Of a stretch of DNA of 64,000 nucleotides, positions 22,689 through 34,559 are shown one piece after another (positions within the stretch are counted from its first letter, which is position 1; the number at the start of each line of letters is the position of its first letter). The notes below the pieces were generated by a model. The model was given only the letters and a program-made list of their open reading frames with translations, was not told where the DNA came from and ran no database searches. The stretch lies in NCBI GenBank assembly GCA_015698045.1, contig BLAL01000300.1, positions 1,056,501-1,120,500 on the forward strand, written 5' to 3'. The translations under genes were made by a program, and so were the position numbers. The stretch comes from Rhizophagus clarus. Taxonomy: Eukaryota > Glomeromycota > Glomeromycetes > Glomerales > Glomeraceae.

Positions 22689-25036
22689 CACTAGTTGAAA
22701 AAGGAATATTCAGCCTTAATGAAATTCAGCCTATATTCAACCAAAATTAAAATTATTCGACCACAATTAGTAATGATCAATGATTATACATATATTCGAC
22801 CTTTGTTAAATCATAGTCGAATCTAATATTAATTGTGTGTCACGTAAATTTGTGTTATGTATCATGTAATCAAAGTTTAAAAAAAGATCTTTATGCTTTT
22901 TTTAAACTTTTAACGAAACTTTTTTCTTTTTTCCTTTGTCATTCCCTTTTTCCTTGCCCTTCTCTTTCTTTCGTTTTTCACATCTTTTTGTCCTTCCCTG
23001 TCCTTTATCTTTCCCCTTTCTTTCGTCTTTTCCCTTCTCTTCGTCTTTTCCTTTTCCTTTCACTTTTCCCCTCTTTCTCTTTTTCCACTTCTCTCGACCT
23101 TCTGTTAAAAAAAATCTTTACAAAATATCAGATTTTTACGTAGTTATTTTGGTCTTCTTAGACACGAAACTTCAAATAAGTTTTTCTTTTTTCTTCCAAT
23201 TACTTTTATTTAACAAACAGTTTCTAACAGTTCATTTTCTTTCTTTTTTTTAGGCGTTCTCTCAGATCTCTTCTTTGGAACTTGGTGGAGAAACTTATTT
23301 TTCTTTAATTTTTTAACAAACTTTGTTAATAGTTTGTTTTTTTCTTTTGTAGACAACTGGTTGGTTTTTCAGGATATTTGGACATCTGTAACTTGTTGAG
23401 TCATTTCTTTTTTTGTAGCTCTTCGACTCTTTGGAGCATTTCAGTGAGAGGGAAGAGAAAGTAGTTTTTGTATTATTTGATTTAATGAAATGTCGCTTAA
23501 CATTCGGTTTTCTTTCTTTTTTAGGCGACCGATTTTTGGACATGAAGAGCTTCTTTAATTACTCCTTAACAAAACTTACATTTCATTTTTCTTTCTTTTA
23601 GGAAACTGAACCTTACATGGAATTTTGATGGTTAAGTTTATTTTTTTTTTAATTATTTTCTTTTTTTTTTCTAATGAAACTTACGGTTTATCTTTCTTTC
23701 TATAGGAAACTGACCTCTAGACTCAGAATTTCAGTGAGATTCTTGTCTTTTTTTTAATTAATTTTTTTAGTTTCTTCTTTAATAGAACTACTTTTTTTAG
23801 GCGATTAGTTCTTCGGATTCTTGGTGTATAAATAGAGAACACATAGGATCTCAGTGAGGAATTGAATGGTGGAAATTCAGTAAGCAATCCAGTAGACAAA
23901 CGTCCTTTTTTTGTTTTTTTCGCAATGATTATTAACATTTTGTTATTATTCTTTTTTAGATGACCGGTTTCTCAAACATTTGGATGCAGTATTCGGCAAA
24001 GTAAAAAAAAAATTAATTTTTTTTTTGTAATTTAATGAACATTGCTAATATTCGCTTTTTTTCTTTTTTTTAGGCAGTTTTCAAGTTTCTCTTGGGATCG
24101 ATTGGATATTGGTAAACTAAAAAAACAAATTTTTCTTTTCACTTTTATTTTAACAAACTATTGCTAACAGTTCGTTTTATTTTATTTTTTTTTTTAGGCA
24201 ATTCAGTGGTGATTATCTCGAAAGTTTGGATTTGGATTTTAGTAAGTAAAAAAGTGAATTTTTTTTACTTTTATTTTAACGATCATTACTCATTGATCAT
24301 TTTTTTTTAGATAATTTCTCAAGTCTCTGATGAAATATCTGCAGATAAAAATGTTTTTTAATTTTTTCGTATTATTTCAACAATATTATACTAATATTCA
24401 TTTTTTTTTCTTTTTATAGGAAATTCAGCTCCACTGAAATCAGATAAAATTTCATAGGAGAATAGTCTCAAAAAAGTGATCATAAAGCTCTATGTAAGTA
24501 TACCTTAGGCCACCATCAACAGCCTTCAGTTTTTACCTAAAAAATGTTAACATTTTTTTTCTTTCCATTTTTTTTTAGAAAATTGGTCTGGCTTTAAACT
24601 ATAAACGTGTTTCTTTGCCACATAGGTCTTAATAGATAGTGGTTGTAGATAGATGGCGGATGGATAGATGGATGAGAATGATAATATATAGACAGATATT
24701 AGATAGAATTTTATATGTATAATATGTAACTATTAATAAAATGTAGCTATAAATAAATGTTAATAAAACTACTATTATTCGGCCTTAAAAAACCTTTAGT
24801 TTGACCTATTTATCAATAATATTTGGATTATATATAGTAGTCAAATATAGTTTTTTTTAAGTCGAATAAATATGTAAATGTTCTAATATAGGTTGAATTT
24901 TTCTTTCTGAATTTGAGACGATTGGCATCTTAAATGTGCCAAAAAAATCAGCCTCAATTTGACATAGGTTAGATTGTCATTTGACCTATATTCGACCTGA
25001 TCAAATTTAGGCTAAATTGTCCTTTTTCGACTAGTG
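22689..25036. mobile_element. Non-autonomous CACTA-like element, 2.35 kb
   Basis: The left end reads CACTAGTTGAAAAAGGA at 22689. The reverse complement of the right end, finishing at 25036, reads CACTAGTCGAAAAAGGA, and similarity continues (CAGCCTTAA against TAGCCTAAA). GTT flanks both sides (22686-22688 and 25037-25039), matching a 3-bp CACTA target duplication. Subterminal TATTCGACC / TATTCAACC motifs are repeated near both ends. There is no transposase. The interior is a pyrimidine-rich block (22920-23100) followed by an array of intron-like units (23160-24590). It presumably depends on a transposase in trans. Its ends differ from those of the 7694-17494 element, so a different helper is expected. 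Confidence 0.8.
23160..24590 (+). repeat. Array A of intron-like repeat units (about 12 units)
   Basis: Roughly every 90-130 bp a block recurs: a run of T, arms such as AACAAAC and GTTCGTT around a CTAAY or close variant, a long pyrimidine tract and TTTAG, followed by GGCGA- or GAAAC-type exon-like sequence of 25-50 bp, often ending TTTCAGTGAG or GTAAG. Clear copies are at 23212, 23314, 24033, 24152 and 24379. The units are diverged. It fills the interior of the non-autonomous CACTA-like element. Confidence 0.7.
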
Positions 25037-25079
25037 GTTATGATTAACTATAATAATCTATTCTCAAAAAAAGTAATAG

Positions 25080-26075
25080 GAAGTTTAGTTGTAGATTTAA
25101 GGGATAAGGGAAATGAGAAAAAAAGAAAATATACTAGAAAAATAACAAATAATAAAATAAAAAATATGACTGAATCTGAAAGATTCCTAAATTAAAGAAT
25201 TAATAAACCAAAATAACTAAATCATATAAATTGTTCCAAAAGTGCCTTCAGTCCTGCTACCAATTGTTTCATATCTGGCCTATTGGACTGATTTGTCTTG
25301 AAGCGAAAGTTCTTCTTATTAGATGAACCAGAGTTCTGGGTGGTGTTATCTTTCTTATTCTGGTTATGAAACCTATAGGTATCTAAAAATTTATTTGTAT
25401 TAATATTAGCATAAGAAGTGATTTTGAAGGAGTCATTAGATTTCTTTGCATTGTCAAATTAAGCAGAGTGATATTTCTGAAGTCCAAATCTGAAGATGAA
25501 ATAACAACACCATGAAAGTCTAACATTATTCTGAAATTATGAATTATTTATACATTTTGAAACTTGATCCCACATTGCAAAATATCCAATCAACTTTCTT
25601 GATCCTGAGGCTTCTTTAATAATTTTAAATATTTTTATTCCACTAGTAACTATAAAGAAACTAGAAATACAGTTGGAAAAAAGGGAGGATTTAGTTATAT
25701 CATCTGAAATATTGGTAATGACCACCTAAAATTTTTTACGCTATTTTCTTTCTGCGAGATTTCACAAAGCTGAAAATTATCTAGCTGGGATACCACCTAA
25801 TCTGACAGTTCATTTACTTCCGTTATATGCTTTTAGGTACTCATGATTGGTATCAATCTCACTCTTGCTAAAAGATACTTCTTGTACATCCTGGTGCTGA
25901 TTGATACGATTTTTTTCCAGAAATTTAAGTTTTCAAAAAAAGTATACTATCCTACTTTACTGATATATCATAAACAATCAAGTTCAAAAGTTAAGCCTAT
26001 TTTTATATTAGTAAATTGTAACCAGTAAGAATAAGATTAGAATTGCCAAAATTATCTGTTAAGTGATCCTGTTAG
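25080..26075 (-). pseudogene. 5'-truncated copy of the ORF1-like retroelement
   Basis: The minus-strand sequence matches the second copy at 61456-63438 over its C-terminal part. Corresponding pieces are VITNISDDITKSSL and KLIGYFAMWDQVSKCI, then a basic end NRPDMKQLVAGLKALLEQFI before a stop at about 25225. The frame is broken by shifts and stops. The 5' half of the ORF is missing beyond about 26075, as expected for incomplete reverse transcription. A poly(A) tail is not evident; the copy ends close to the CACTA-like element's right end. It is inactive. Confidence 0.7.
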
Positions 26076-26740
26076 AACCCCAAACAATATATATATAGGT
26101 CAGATGAAAATTTCAAAATTTACTATGATCAATAAGCAAATTATTTTAAGTTCTGCTAAGCAAACTCTTATTATAACCTTTGAATTTTTTATTCTACTAA
26201 GCAATTTTTTTTCTGACATATATAACTTTATTTAAGTATAAAAAATAATTTAATTATAATAAATATATATATAGTAATAGTAAATTAATTTTTTATATCA
26301 TTGCGAAAAAAAATTGTGAAATTAATTCACTAAATATTAATAAATTAATAATATAAAATGATATACAACTTCAGAATTTTTAATTTTAATTAATATTAAT
26401 ATAATATTAATATACTATTGCTATTTTAAAAATAGTTTTAAAATTTGAAATTTTTTAGTTCGGAGCGAAGTGAAGGATTATATAATACTACGCACAGTGA
26501 CACAATATCTGGATATCCGCCCACTTGAAAATTGAGTCGATCTATGATTGGTTCTTTAATTACAATTTATAGCTAATAAACATGTGATATAATAATTTTA
26601 CATAGCCAGTTTATTTTTTTTTGTTTATTTTTAATAATATCGGCAGAATAGCAAAAAAAAAAGAAAAAAAAAAATTTTTTAAACGAAGTGCTTTTTTTAA
26701 AAAATATTAGACACGAACCCAAGGTAAAGAGAAAGAAAAT
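26076..26740. other. AT-rich stretch with one GC-richer patch
   Basis: No gene is seen. Bases 26458-26560 (containing GGATATCCGCCCACTTG) are richer in G and C than the surroundings and may be the edge of an element carrying the next array. No matching inverted end was found. Confidence 0.3.
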
Positions 26741-28815
26741 ATTTTTTTATTTAAGAAACATTTATAATAAAACATGTTTTTTTCTTTTTGTAGAAATACT
26801 TAATTTTTTAGGAAACCAGTTTTTTGAATTTTAAACGTGTGTAATTTTGGTTGACCGTGAAAAGTTTAGAAAAATTAATAGAGTGAGAGATAAATTTTTT
26901 TAATATTTTAATGAAACGAATACTAAAATTTCGTCATTTATTCTTTTTTGCAGACAGCCAATTTTTCGGTACTTGAATGATGTGTCAGAAGTTTGGGGAG
27001 GTTTCTTATTAGTTATTACTTTCAATTAATTTTAACGAAAAGTTACTCTTTTTTTTAGGCGGCTAGGTTTCATGAAGATATATAGAAGTACAGCCACTCG
27101 ATTCTTTGGAGTATTTGGACACGCAAAATTTTGGTATGGAAGCTGTAGAAGTTTTTTTAATTTATTTTAATGAAACATTTATTGACATTTCATTTTTTTC
27201 CATTTTTTTAGACGATATGTGGAATTTCAGTGAAGTACCAACCTTTTTTACTAGATTCAACTTTTTTTTTTTAACTTTTTTTTTAATATAACTATACTAA
27301 TGTTTTATTTTTTTTTCTTTTTTTTAGAGGCTAACACTTTGGATCTCTAAGTGTGAGTTTTTGGTAGATTTTTCTTTCAGTAACCTATTTTAACGAAATA
27401 TTTCTAATGTTTTATTCTATCTTTTTTTTTTAAACGATCATGGAAATTACCATCACGTTCACCTAGATGTTGTTCAAGATCAGGTATTGTATTAAAATAT
27501 TTTGAACCACTTGTATTAATGTTTTGTTTTTTTATCTCTTTTTAGACAATTCCTTCAGCTTGAATGCCCTTGGAGTTTGGATGTAAGTATTGGTAAAGGT
27601 TCTTTTTTTTGAATTAATTTTTACTGAAACATTTACCAATGCTCACCTTTTTTTAAACTGCTTTTTTTACGAACAAGAATATAAAATTAGGTAAGAAGGG
27701 TTTGAAATGTTTCTACAACAAAACTTTACTTACATTTTGTTACATTTTTTTTAGAAGACCAGAATTGATCCATTACTATTTGTGAAATTTAGATCTATTT
27801 GCAGAACGCGTTCCAGCATCACTAGTTTAAGATGAAACTGTAAACGAATCCACCTTGGTTTTAATCAATAAACTTTTTTTAATATTGTCTTAATAAAATG
27901 ATCACTAACATTCCATTTATTCTTTTTTTTAGACGTCCAGTACTTCAGGACATTTAGATATGGGAGTTGGTGAAGGTGAGAGTTTTTCTTTGAATAGTTC
28001 TTTTAACAAAACAATTACTAATTATTTCGTTCTTTTCTCTTTGCAGACAACCAGTACTTTAGGATTTTTGTACGCATGGGAATCGATAAGAAAATGGATT
28101 TTTTTTTAGTTAAATTTGGTTGTTAAACTTTGGTAGGTATTGATTACTTTAAATATATTCTTTTTAACAAAATGTTTTCTAACATTTTGTTCTCTTTCTT
28201 TTCTTTAGACAGGTTAGAACGTTTAATTACTCAGAACTTAGCCTTTAGATGGACCTGAAGTGTGGATTCAGTAAGTCTTAAGTAGTTTTGATGTAACTCT
28301 TTTATTTATCTTTTAATGAAACTTTATTTATGTTTTGTTATTTTTTTTTTTCAGGCGGCCATTCTTTGGATCTTAGGATGTATGTGTTGAACTTTGGTGG
28401 GTTTTCTTATCTTAAATCTTGTATTTAATAAATCTTTTATTTACATTTCTATTTTTTTGGGACTAGTTTTTTAAATCTCTGGATGCGTGATGGATTCTTT
28501 CTTCAAGCTATTATTTGTTAGCAAAATGTTTACTAAAGTTTTGTTGTTTTTTTTAGGGTTTGGTTTTAGGGTATTGGAAATGGTAAGTTTCGCAAAACTT
28601 TAATTTTATTTACATTGTTTTTTTTAAACTAGAAATGTTATTGATGTTTCTTTATTTCTTTCTTTTATAGATTTCGTCTTTTGGTTGAATGGGGAAATAA
28701 AAACAGTAAGTTTTTTAACTTCTGTTATAAAACTGATCTTTTATTTTGGTTAATTAAGAAGCGTTTACTAATGTTTCTTTATTTACTTTTTCTTCATAAG
28801 TCTTGATTTGTGATG
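26741..28815 (+). repeat. Array B of intron-like repeat units (about 15 units)
   Basis: The same structure as array A continues for 2 kb. Acceptor-like AGs with preceding pyrimidine tracts are at about 26953, 27058, 27211, 27327, 27545 and onward at roughly 100-150-bp spacing to 28800. One unit (28166-28191) has perfect arms AACAAAATGTT and AACATTTTGTT around TTCT. Exon-like blocks start ACGAC, GCGGC or ACAAC and many end in GTAAG or GTGAG. No long ORF spans the units. Confidence 0.7.
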
Positions 28816-31162
28816 CTGAAAAATATCAGAATTGAATACAAAACTTTGTAAAAAGGGACTGAAGAATAAAAATTATGATATAGAAATAAAAAAAAACAAT
28901 TTATGAAAAAAGCAAAAGGGAAAAAAAAGAACGGATGAAGAGAGGGGGAAAACAAGAAAGCATGAAATTATTGGTTAGAGGCCAAAACAATTTATTATTT
29001 TTTAACATTATAATACTTTAGTATAATGCATTTTGTAGTGTGGTGTTACATGGTGTATTGTTTAATATCAAAATATGCATTTTTATACAAGTTAACTAAT
29101 ATACGATAATTTTTTTGCACATTTGATTCTTGTTAATAAAAAAAAACTAATATATGATAATATGCATGTTAACTAATATATGATATGTATTGTTTAATAT
29201 TAAATAACATTTTATATACTGTATGTGTTTTTAAACTATCATTGTTTTACTGTATGTTATAAAATAACATAAATCTGCACATTTTTCAATGTTTAACACA
29301 TTATACGCTTGCCTAAAATTTAACAGAATGTATAATGATTATTACAATTGTATATGCAGGCAATGCATATCCTTACAATATATTTTTCTGACTTACTGAT
29401 GTGTAATAATAAATAAGCTCTGGACTTAACAACGGTTCCCGTTCCTAGTAAATATGCATAAATTACGCACCATGATTTTAATAAACATTGTGTAAATAAA
29501 GTAAAACCAGTTTATTAAATATTACTTTTTTTTTTATATTTTTAATGCTTTTACACTATATTATATATAAAATAAATATTATATTTATATACATTCATAT
29601 TATCAATAAATATGTAATTTAACGTTTGACATTGGTATGATGCATTACTTATGCAAGCCACTGTATATATTTTACTGATTACTGAATTTTGATTAATTTA
29701 TTAGACTAATATTTATTAATAAAACATATATTCAATTTATTAGCTTTTGATCTATAAGTAACAAATAGGATTTTATTAATAAAAAAAAATTCTAAGTTTT
29801 CAGATTAATTATAAAAAATAGAAATATAATAAAATATGATATAATTCTAATAAAATACTTAAATCTTATTGGAAAATTACATATATTATGTAATATCCAT
29901 TTTGTTATAAACCTTTACTCCCTTTCTTTCTGTTAGATTTAATGATAATCAATCAGATTATTTTTTTTATAAATTATATAATTAATATAAGTATAATGTA
30001 AAATTTTAATTATCTCCCTCCTCTTCCTGATAATTATGTAATATATATATCAGTAAGCTCCCTAATCCTAATACTCTAATCTAATTATCTCTAACTTTTA
30101 ATTCTAATTTTAAACTCTAATTTCAACTTGATCCTAAAAAAAAATCATATCATTCAGTGAAAAACTGAGGATAAATTAGTAATACATATATTGCTATAAT
30201 AATAATCTACAAAATCCTAATTAAAAAAAGATTACACAAATTATTTAATAATAATAAATTGTAATTAACTAAGTTTTTAATTATTATTATTATATAAATA
30301 TAACTGCTATATGAAAGTCTGACTATATAATATTTTTATAAATTAATTATTATTTCTTTTTCAACTATTTGAAAAATTTGGAATATAATTAAATTGGTTC
30401 AGCCTTATTATTACACATAAAAATACAAATAATAAAAAATAGGCAAAAATATAAGACTTCCTTTTCATACTAAAAGACATTGCAAGTTTACATCTTTATA
30501 TAAACATATACTTTATGTGCTTTAATAAACTAATATATAATTTATTTAATATATATTATATTTAAATATTATAGTGTTTATTTATTTTATTAAATTTAAT
30601 AAGGTTGCTTTAGAAGTGCTTATTTATTATCTAAGGTAATAAAATCATTTTATTTACTTCCTTTTTCTTCGTTAGGATAAAATATGTTGAGCCGATCATC
30701 ACGGAGTGTATGTTGATCAAAAATCCATTAATTCTACTCCGGGGACGGCGGGACCCGACAGTTAGCAACTCCGTATTAAACGTCTTTTAATGTAATAATA
30801 AAAAAAATTATCTTGGCCTTTTCTATTAAGAAAAAAAAAATGTATACTTATTCATATACTCGGATTTCACCTTTCTTTTGAGAAATAATAATGTATTTGT
30901 CAAATTAGAGTTTGCTTTTTTTCATTCATCATTCGAAACGACTTTGCATAAACATGCATGATTTATAAATTGCTCCGTAAGTATTGCAAATAATACATGA
31001 ATATGGTTAAATCATAAATATCTCAGAAATATATAAACCACTATTTTATACTTAAGGATGCTTTTTATATTTTGTATTCTTTTTTTTAGCGTAAACCTTA
31101 CTCAATTAGATTAAATTTTATAATACTTAGGATTATATTTTCTGTAAAATATCAATAATAAA
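28816..31162. other. AT-rich intergenic region upstream of kinase gene 1
   Basis: No gene is supported. A sharp GC-rich island at about 30685-30770 (CCGGGGACGGCGGGACCCGA) lies 400 bp before the kinase start and stands out strongly. The rest is A/T-rich, with poly-T tracts near 31080. Confidence 0.35.
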
Positions 31163-32880
31163 ATGTTATGCTCAGAAAGAAATAGCGCTGATAAAAATAG
31201 TCACGCTAGTGATGAGAAAATTAAGGGAATTTTCAAAATATCTGATTATGATTTAGAGGAAGATGAAAGGAAACTAAAATATAAGAACTATAACATCATT
31301 TTATGTGAGAAATGTAACGAAAAATTTAATCGTTATTGGTATTGTAGAAAATGTTACAATAATGAAACTGAAGAAGAAAAACATCGTATGCTACACGGAA
31401 TATGTAAAGGATGCTCTAAGGTAATGAAAATTCCCCATTGGTGTCCACCCTGCAATTCAGATCGATTTCGACAAAAATTTGATAAGTGGACAAGCGGAAA
31501 TGAATACGTTGATAAGCTGATAAAAGACGATCAAATTTCAGCTGATAACAAACATATTTTAGAATGGATCCCGTACGAAAATTTTACAGATTTTAAATTT
31601 ATAGCTAAAGGAGGTTTTGCCGAAGTATACTCTGCCATTTGGGAAAATGGACGAATCGAGAAGTGGGATCATGGATCTAATTACTGGAAAAGGTCTGGGC
31701 CATTCCAAATTGCTTTAAAAATATTGAATAATTCAAAGGATTTAAGCGAAGAATTCCTAAATGAGGTATGTTTAAATAAGAGTATCAATTAACTTTTTTT
31801 TTTTCATATTAATTAAGCTTTTTTTTTTTAATTTAGTTAAAATTTTTGAAAAAATTTCCCAATTATTGTTACAAGCACATAATAGAGTGTTATGGAATAA
31901 CACGAGAAACTAAGACTCTTAATTATGCGTTAGTGTTTGAATTAAAAGATTGCAGTTTGCGTGATTATCTCGATAATCATTATAACATATTGACATTGAA
32001 AGACAAATTAGATATTATAGAACGCATTTGTTTGGGACTTAATTGTATTCATAGTTATAATATAGTTCATAGAGACCTTCACTCAGGAAATATTTTGCAT
32101 TCGTTCAAAAAAAAGAGATCAGACATATCTATCAGTGATTTTGGACTTTGTAGACCGGCTGGCGAAGTAGAATCAGAAGAATCGGGAGAGAAGAAAATCT
32201 ACGGAATAGTACCATACATTGCACCTGAGGTATTACGTGGCAATGAATATACACAGGCGTCTGATATTTATTCATTAGGTATAATTATAAATGAAATAAT
32301 TTTCGGAAATCGACCATTTAATAGTAGGCCATATGATGAACACCTCGCACTCGACATTTGTGAAGGATTACGTCCAAATATTAGAGAAAAAACGCCAAGT
32401 CCTATAGTAGAAATAATTCGGAAATGTTGGGATGAAGATCCCCAAAACCGACCAAATACTGATAAAATCTATGATATGTTACGGGATTTTATGTATACAA
32501 AAAATGAAGGAAACAAAGAACATCCTTATAACTTTAGAAAGCATACAAAACAATATGAAGAAAACAAAGATTCATCGTATGATTTAGTTAATGAATTAAA
32601 TGAATTAACAATAATAATATCACAAGAGTCACAAGAAAAAAATAAAAGTAAATATCTTAATCTAAATAAATTAAGTTCAAAATCTTCGTATATTGTATTG
32701 AAAACAACGAAAATAGGTAAACGATACATCATTATATATATATTTATTTATTTATTTAAATCGAGTATCTAATCAAAATTATTTATAATAGCAGACACTC
32801 CTGACGAATGCTTTACTTGCGCAATCGAATATCCAAGTTATTTAAGTGTAAACTCATCAATTCATAAAAGATCGGTATAA
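31163..32880 (+). CDS. Protein kinase (TKL-like) with N-terminal Cys-cluster, 523 aa
   Basis: There are three exons: 31163-31765, 31837-32716 and 32792-32880. Both introns are GT-AG (GTATGT and GTAAAC donors), and the frame stays open to TAA at 32878. Residues about 45-115 hold paired cysteines (CEKCNEKF, CRKCYN, CKGCSK, CPPC), a probable zinc-binding module. The kinase domain follows the ILEWIPYENF lead-in: glycine loop KGGFAEVYSAIW, lysine in IALKIL, HRDLHSGN catalytic loop, SDFG, and APEVLRG. All key residues are present, so it should be an active Ser/Thr or dual-specificity kinase. This architecture is, to my knowledge, strongly expanded in Rhizophagus. A paralogue with the same exon layout lies at 53334-55014. 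Substrate and pathway are unknown. Confidence 0.9.
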
Positions 32881-33701
32881 AGATTTGATTAAGCTTAATA
32901 AAATTAATAAATTATTGTAGTATAGACGAATCGATCGAAGTATGTTTTAGCAAAATAGATATTTAAAAGATGAGTTATACTTTTCAACAAGCGTAAAAAT
33001 TTTGATTTCTTAAATTCTGTGATTATGTTTTCTTTAGTGATAGATATAGATTTTTTAAAAATTCTATTGAATAAACCAATTATTGAAACCTTACGTATTA
33101 ACTTTTATGTTCTTAAAGCCAATGATTCAACAAAGAAGAATTCCTTTTTGTAAATTTTGTTGAAAATTTCACGTTTCTATTTCATTTTTGCTATTAACGG
33201 GCCCCTTAAGGGTCTGGATATAACTGAAATTTGTGATTTATCGGCTGACGATCACATGAGTGTAAATGTTTCATAGGCAAAAGTATGTTAACTTGACCTG
33301 CATAATATATTTTATAATTAGTTAGGACTTGGTACAAGGTCAAGAACGATACATTTGCGATTCGCAATGCGTAGTGTATACCAATGAGCTTTATAGACCA
33401 TTTTATCATACATGCTTTCTGACTGTGGCGCATTTGATTGTTTCTAAAAATGAAAATTATGTGGCTTAATTTATGCGAGATTCTACAGTGAATTCCAGAA
33501 AGAAATTGTAGCTTTGCTCGTTAAAATTCCGATAATAAAAACTGTCATTTGTTCCAAAGTAAGATTGCGTCCAAAATTAGAAGTGAAGCATCAGAATCTT
33601 CGAAAAAGCTAATTCCAAAATATTGAAAATAACCGCAATGATGATCGCACCAAATTATATGTGAAATAGCTTATTCGAAAGCTGAAAACCTATAGATTTT
33701 A
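32881..33701. other. 3' flank of kinase gene 1
   Basis: Composition is more balanced than average, but no family-like protein is seen. A 75-codon minus frame at 33206-33433 has no support. The last bases (33685-33701, AAAACCTATAGATTTTA) form the left target duplication of the next element. Confidence 0.3.
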
Positions 33702-34025
33702 ACATACACTCTTAGCAGGGATACGTTATTTAGCATAGATTGAAACATAGGTAGCTTAGATCTAGAATTCATTTTAATTTACACTTTTATTCTTTTAGTT
33801 TAATTTTCATTTCTATTCTTTCTTTTGTTTTTCACATTCGATTAGTTAGCTTTAATAATAATAGTTTACACAAAACAATTCAATTCAACGTGAAGTTTAA
33901 AATTTAGATAGGTCTCCACTAGTTCTATAGTGGCTTTAATGTATAGGTGTAAACTTTCTTATGCTTAAGTCAGCGGGTTATACAGTAACTGCTAAAGTCA
34001 TATTCCCGAGGGCGTTCATTAAAGG

Positions 34026-34060
<35 letters not shown>
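33702..34060 (+). mobile_element. Short non-LTR retroposon with poly(A) tail
   Basis: A body of about 324 bp is followed by 35 A residues (34026-34060). CCTATAGATTTTA occurs immediately before the body (33689-33701) and immediately after the tail (34061-34073), a 13-bp target duplication that extends to 17 bp if the preceding AAAA is shared with the tail. This is the signature of LINE-machinery insertion. No protein is encoded. It could be a SINE or a severely 5'-truncated LINE. The nearly pure tail and exact duplication point to a recent insertion. Confidence 0.75.
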
Positions 34061-34063
<3 letters not shown>

Positions 34064-34329
34064 ATAGATTTTATCAATGATAAATTAAAATGTCATAATT
34101 TTTATAATTAAGCTTATAATAATAATTTTTTTAGATTAAACCTTTTTATAACTAATTTAGAACTGATATGTGTTTCTTTGCATAAAATGCAGTAGATAAC
34201 CAAAAAAAATTTTTTAATTTATATTTTTTCTGTTGGTCTTGATGATATTTGAAAAATTTTTATATTGCAGAATTTCACTTTTTTTTAAAGATTAGATTAA
34301 TAATTATTTTATAATTCAACTTTATTAAC

Positions 34330-34485
34330 TGATTTTACTTTTTTAAACTTCCTGATTTAATTCCTTTAAAGTTTTTTACAATTTTATTTTCTAAACTTTC
34401 TGATTGTTTTCTTTAAAGTTTATTTTAATTTTATTTTTTTAAATTTTCCAATTGTTTTCTTTAAAATTTTTTATTTTAAAGATAT
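34330..34485. repeat. Degenerate tandem repeat, about 58-bp unit
   Basis: Three diverged copies carry TT(C/G)TTTAAA(G)TTTTTT and AATTTTATTTT(C/T)TAAA(C/T)TTTC blocks. It lies just upstream of array C. Confidence 0.45.
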
Positions 34486-34559
34486 CTAAAACATATCAGA
34501 AATATGCATTCTTGAATTCTATCAAAAATTATTTTTTTTTTATTTTTTATTTAACAAAC

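Noticed and set aside
22835..23253. Phe/Ser/Pro-rich plus-strand frames
   Set aside because: They arise from a long pyrimidine tract in the non-autonomous CACTA-like element and continue into array units.
27106..27291. 61-codon plus-strand frame
   Set aside because: It crosses an exon-like block, a donor-like and an acceptor-like site of array B. It is low complexity.
33206..33433. 75-codon minus-strand frame
   Set aside because: No family, and no ATG context or splice support.
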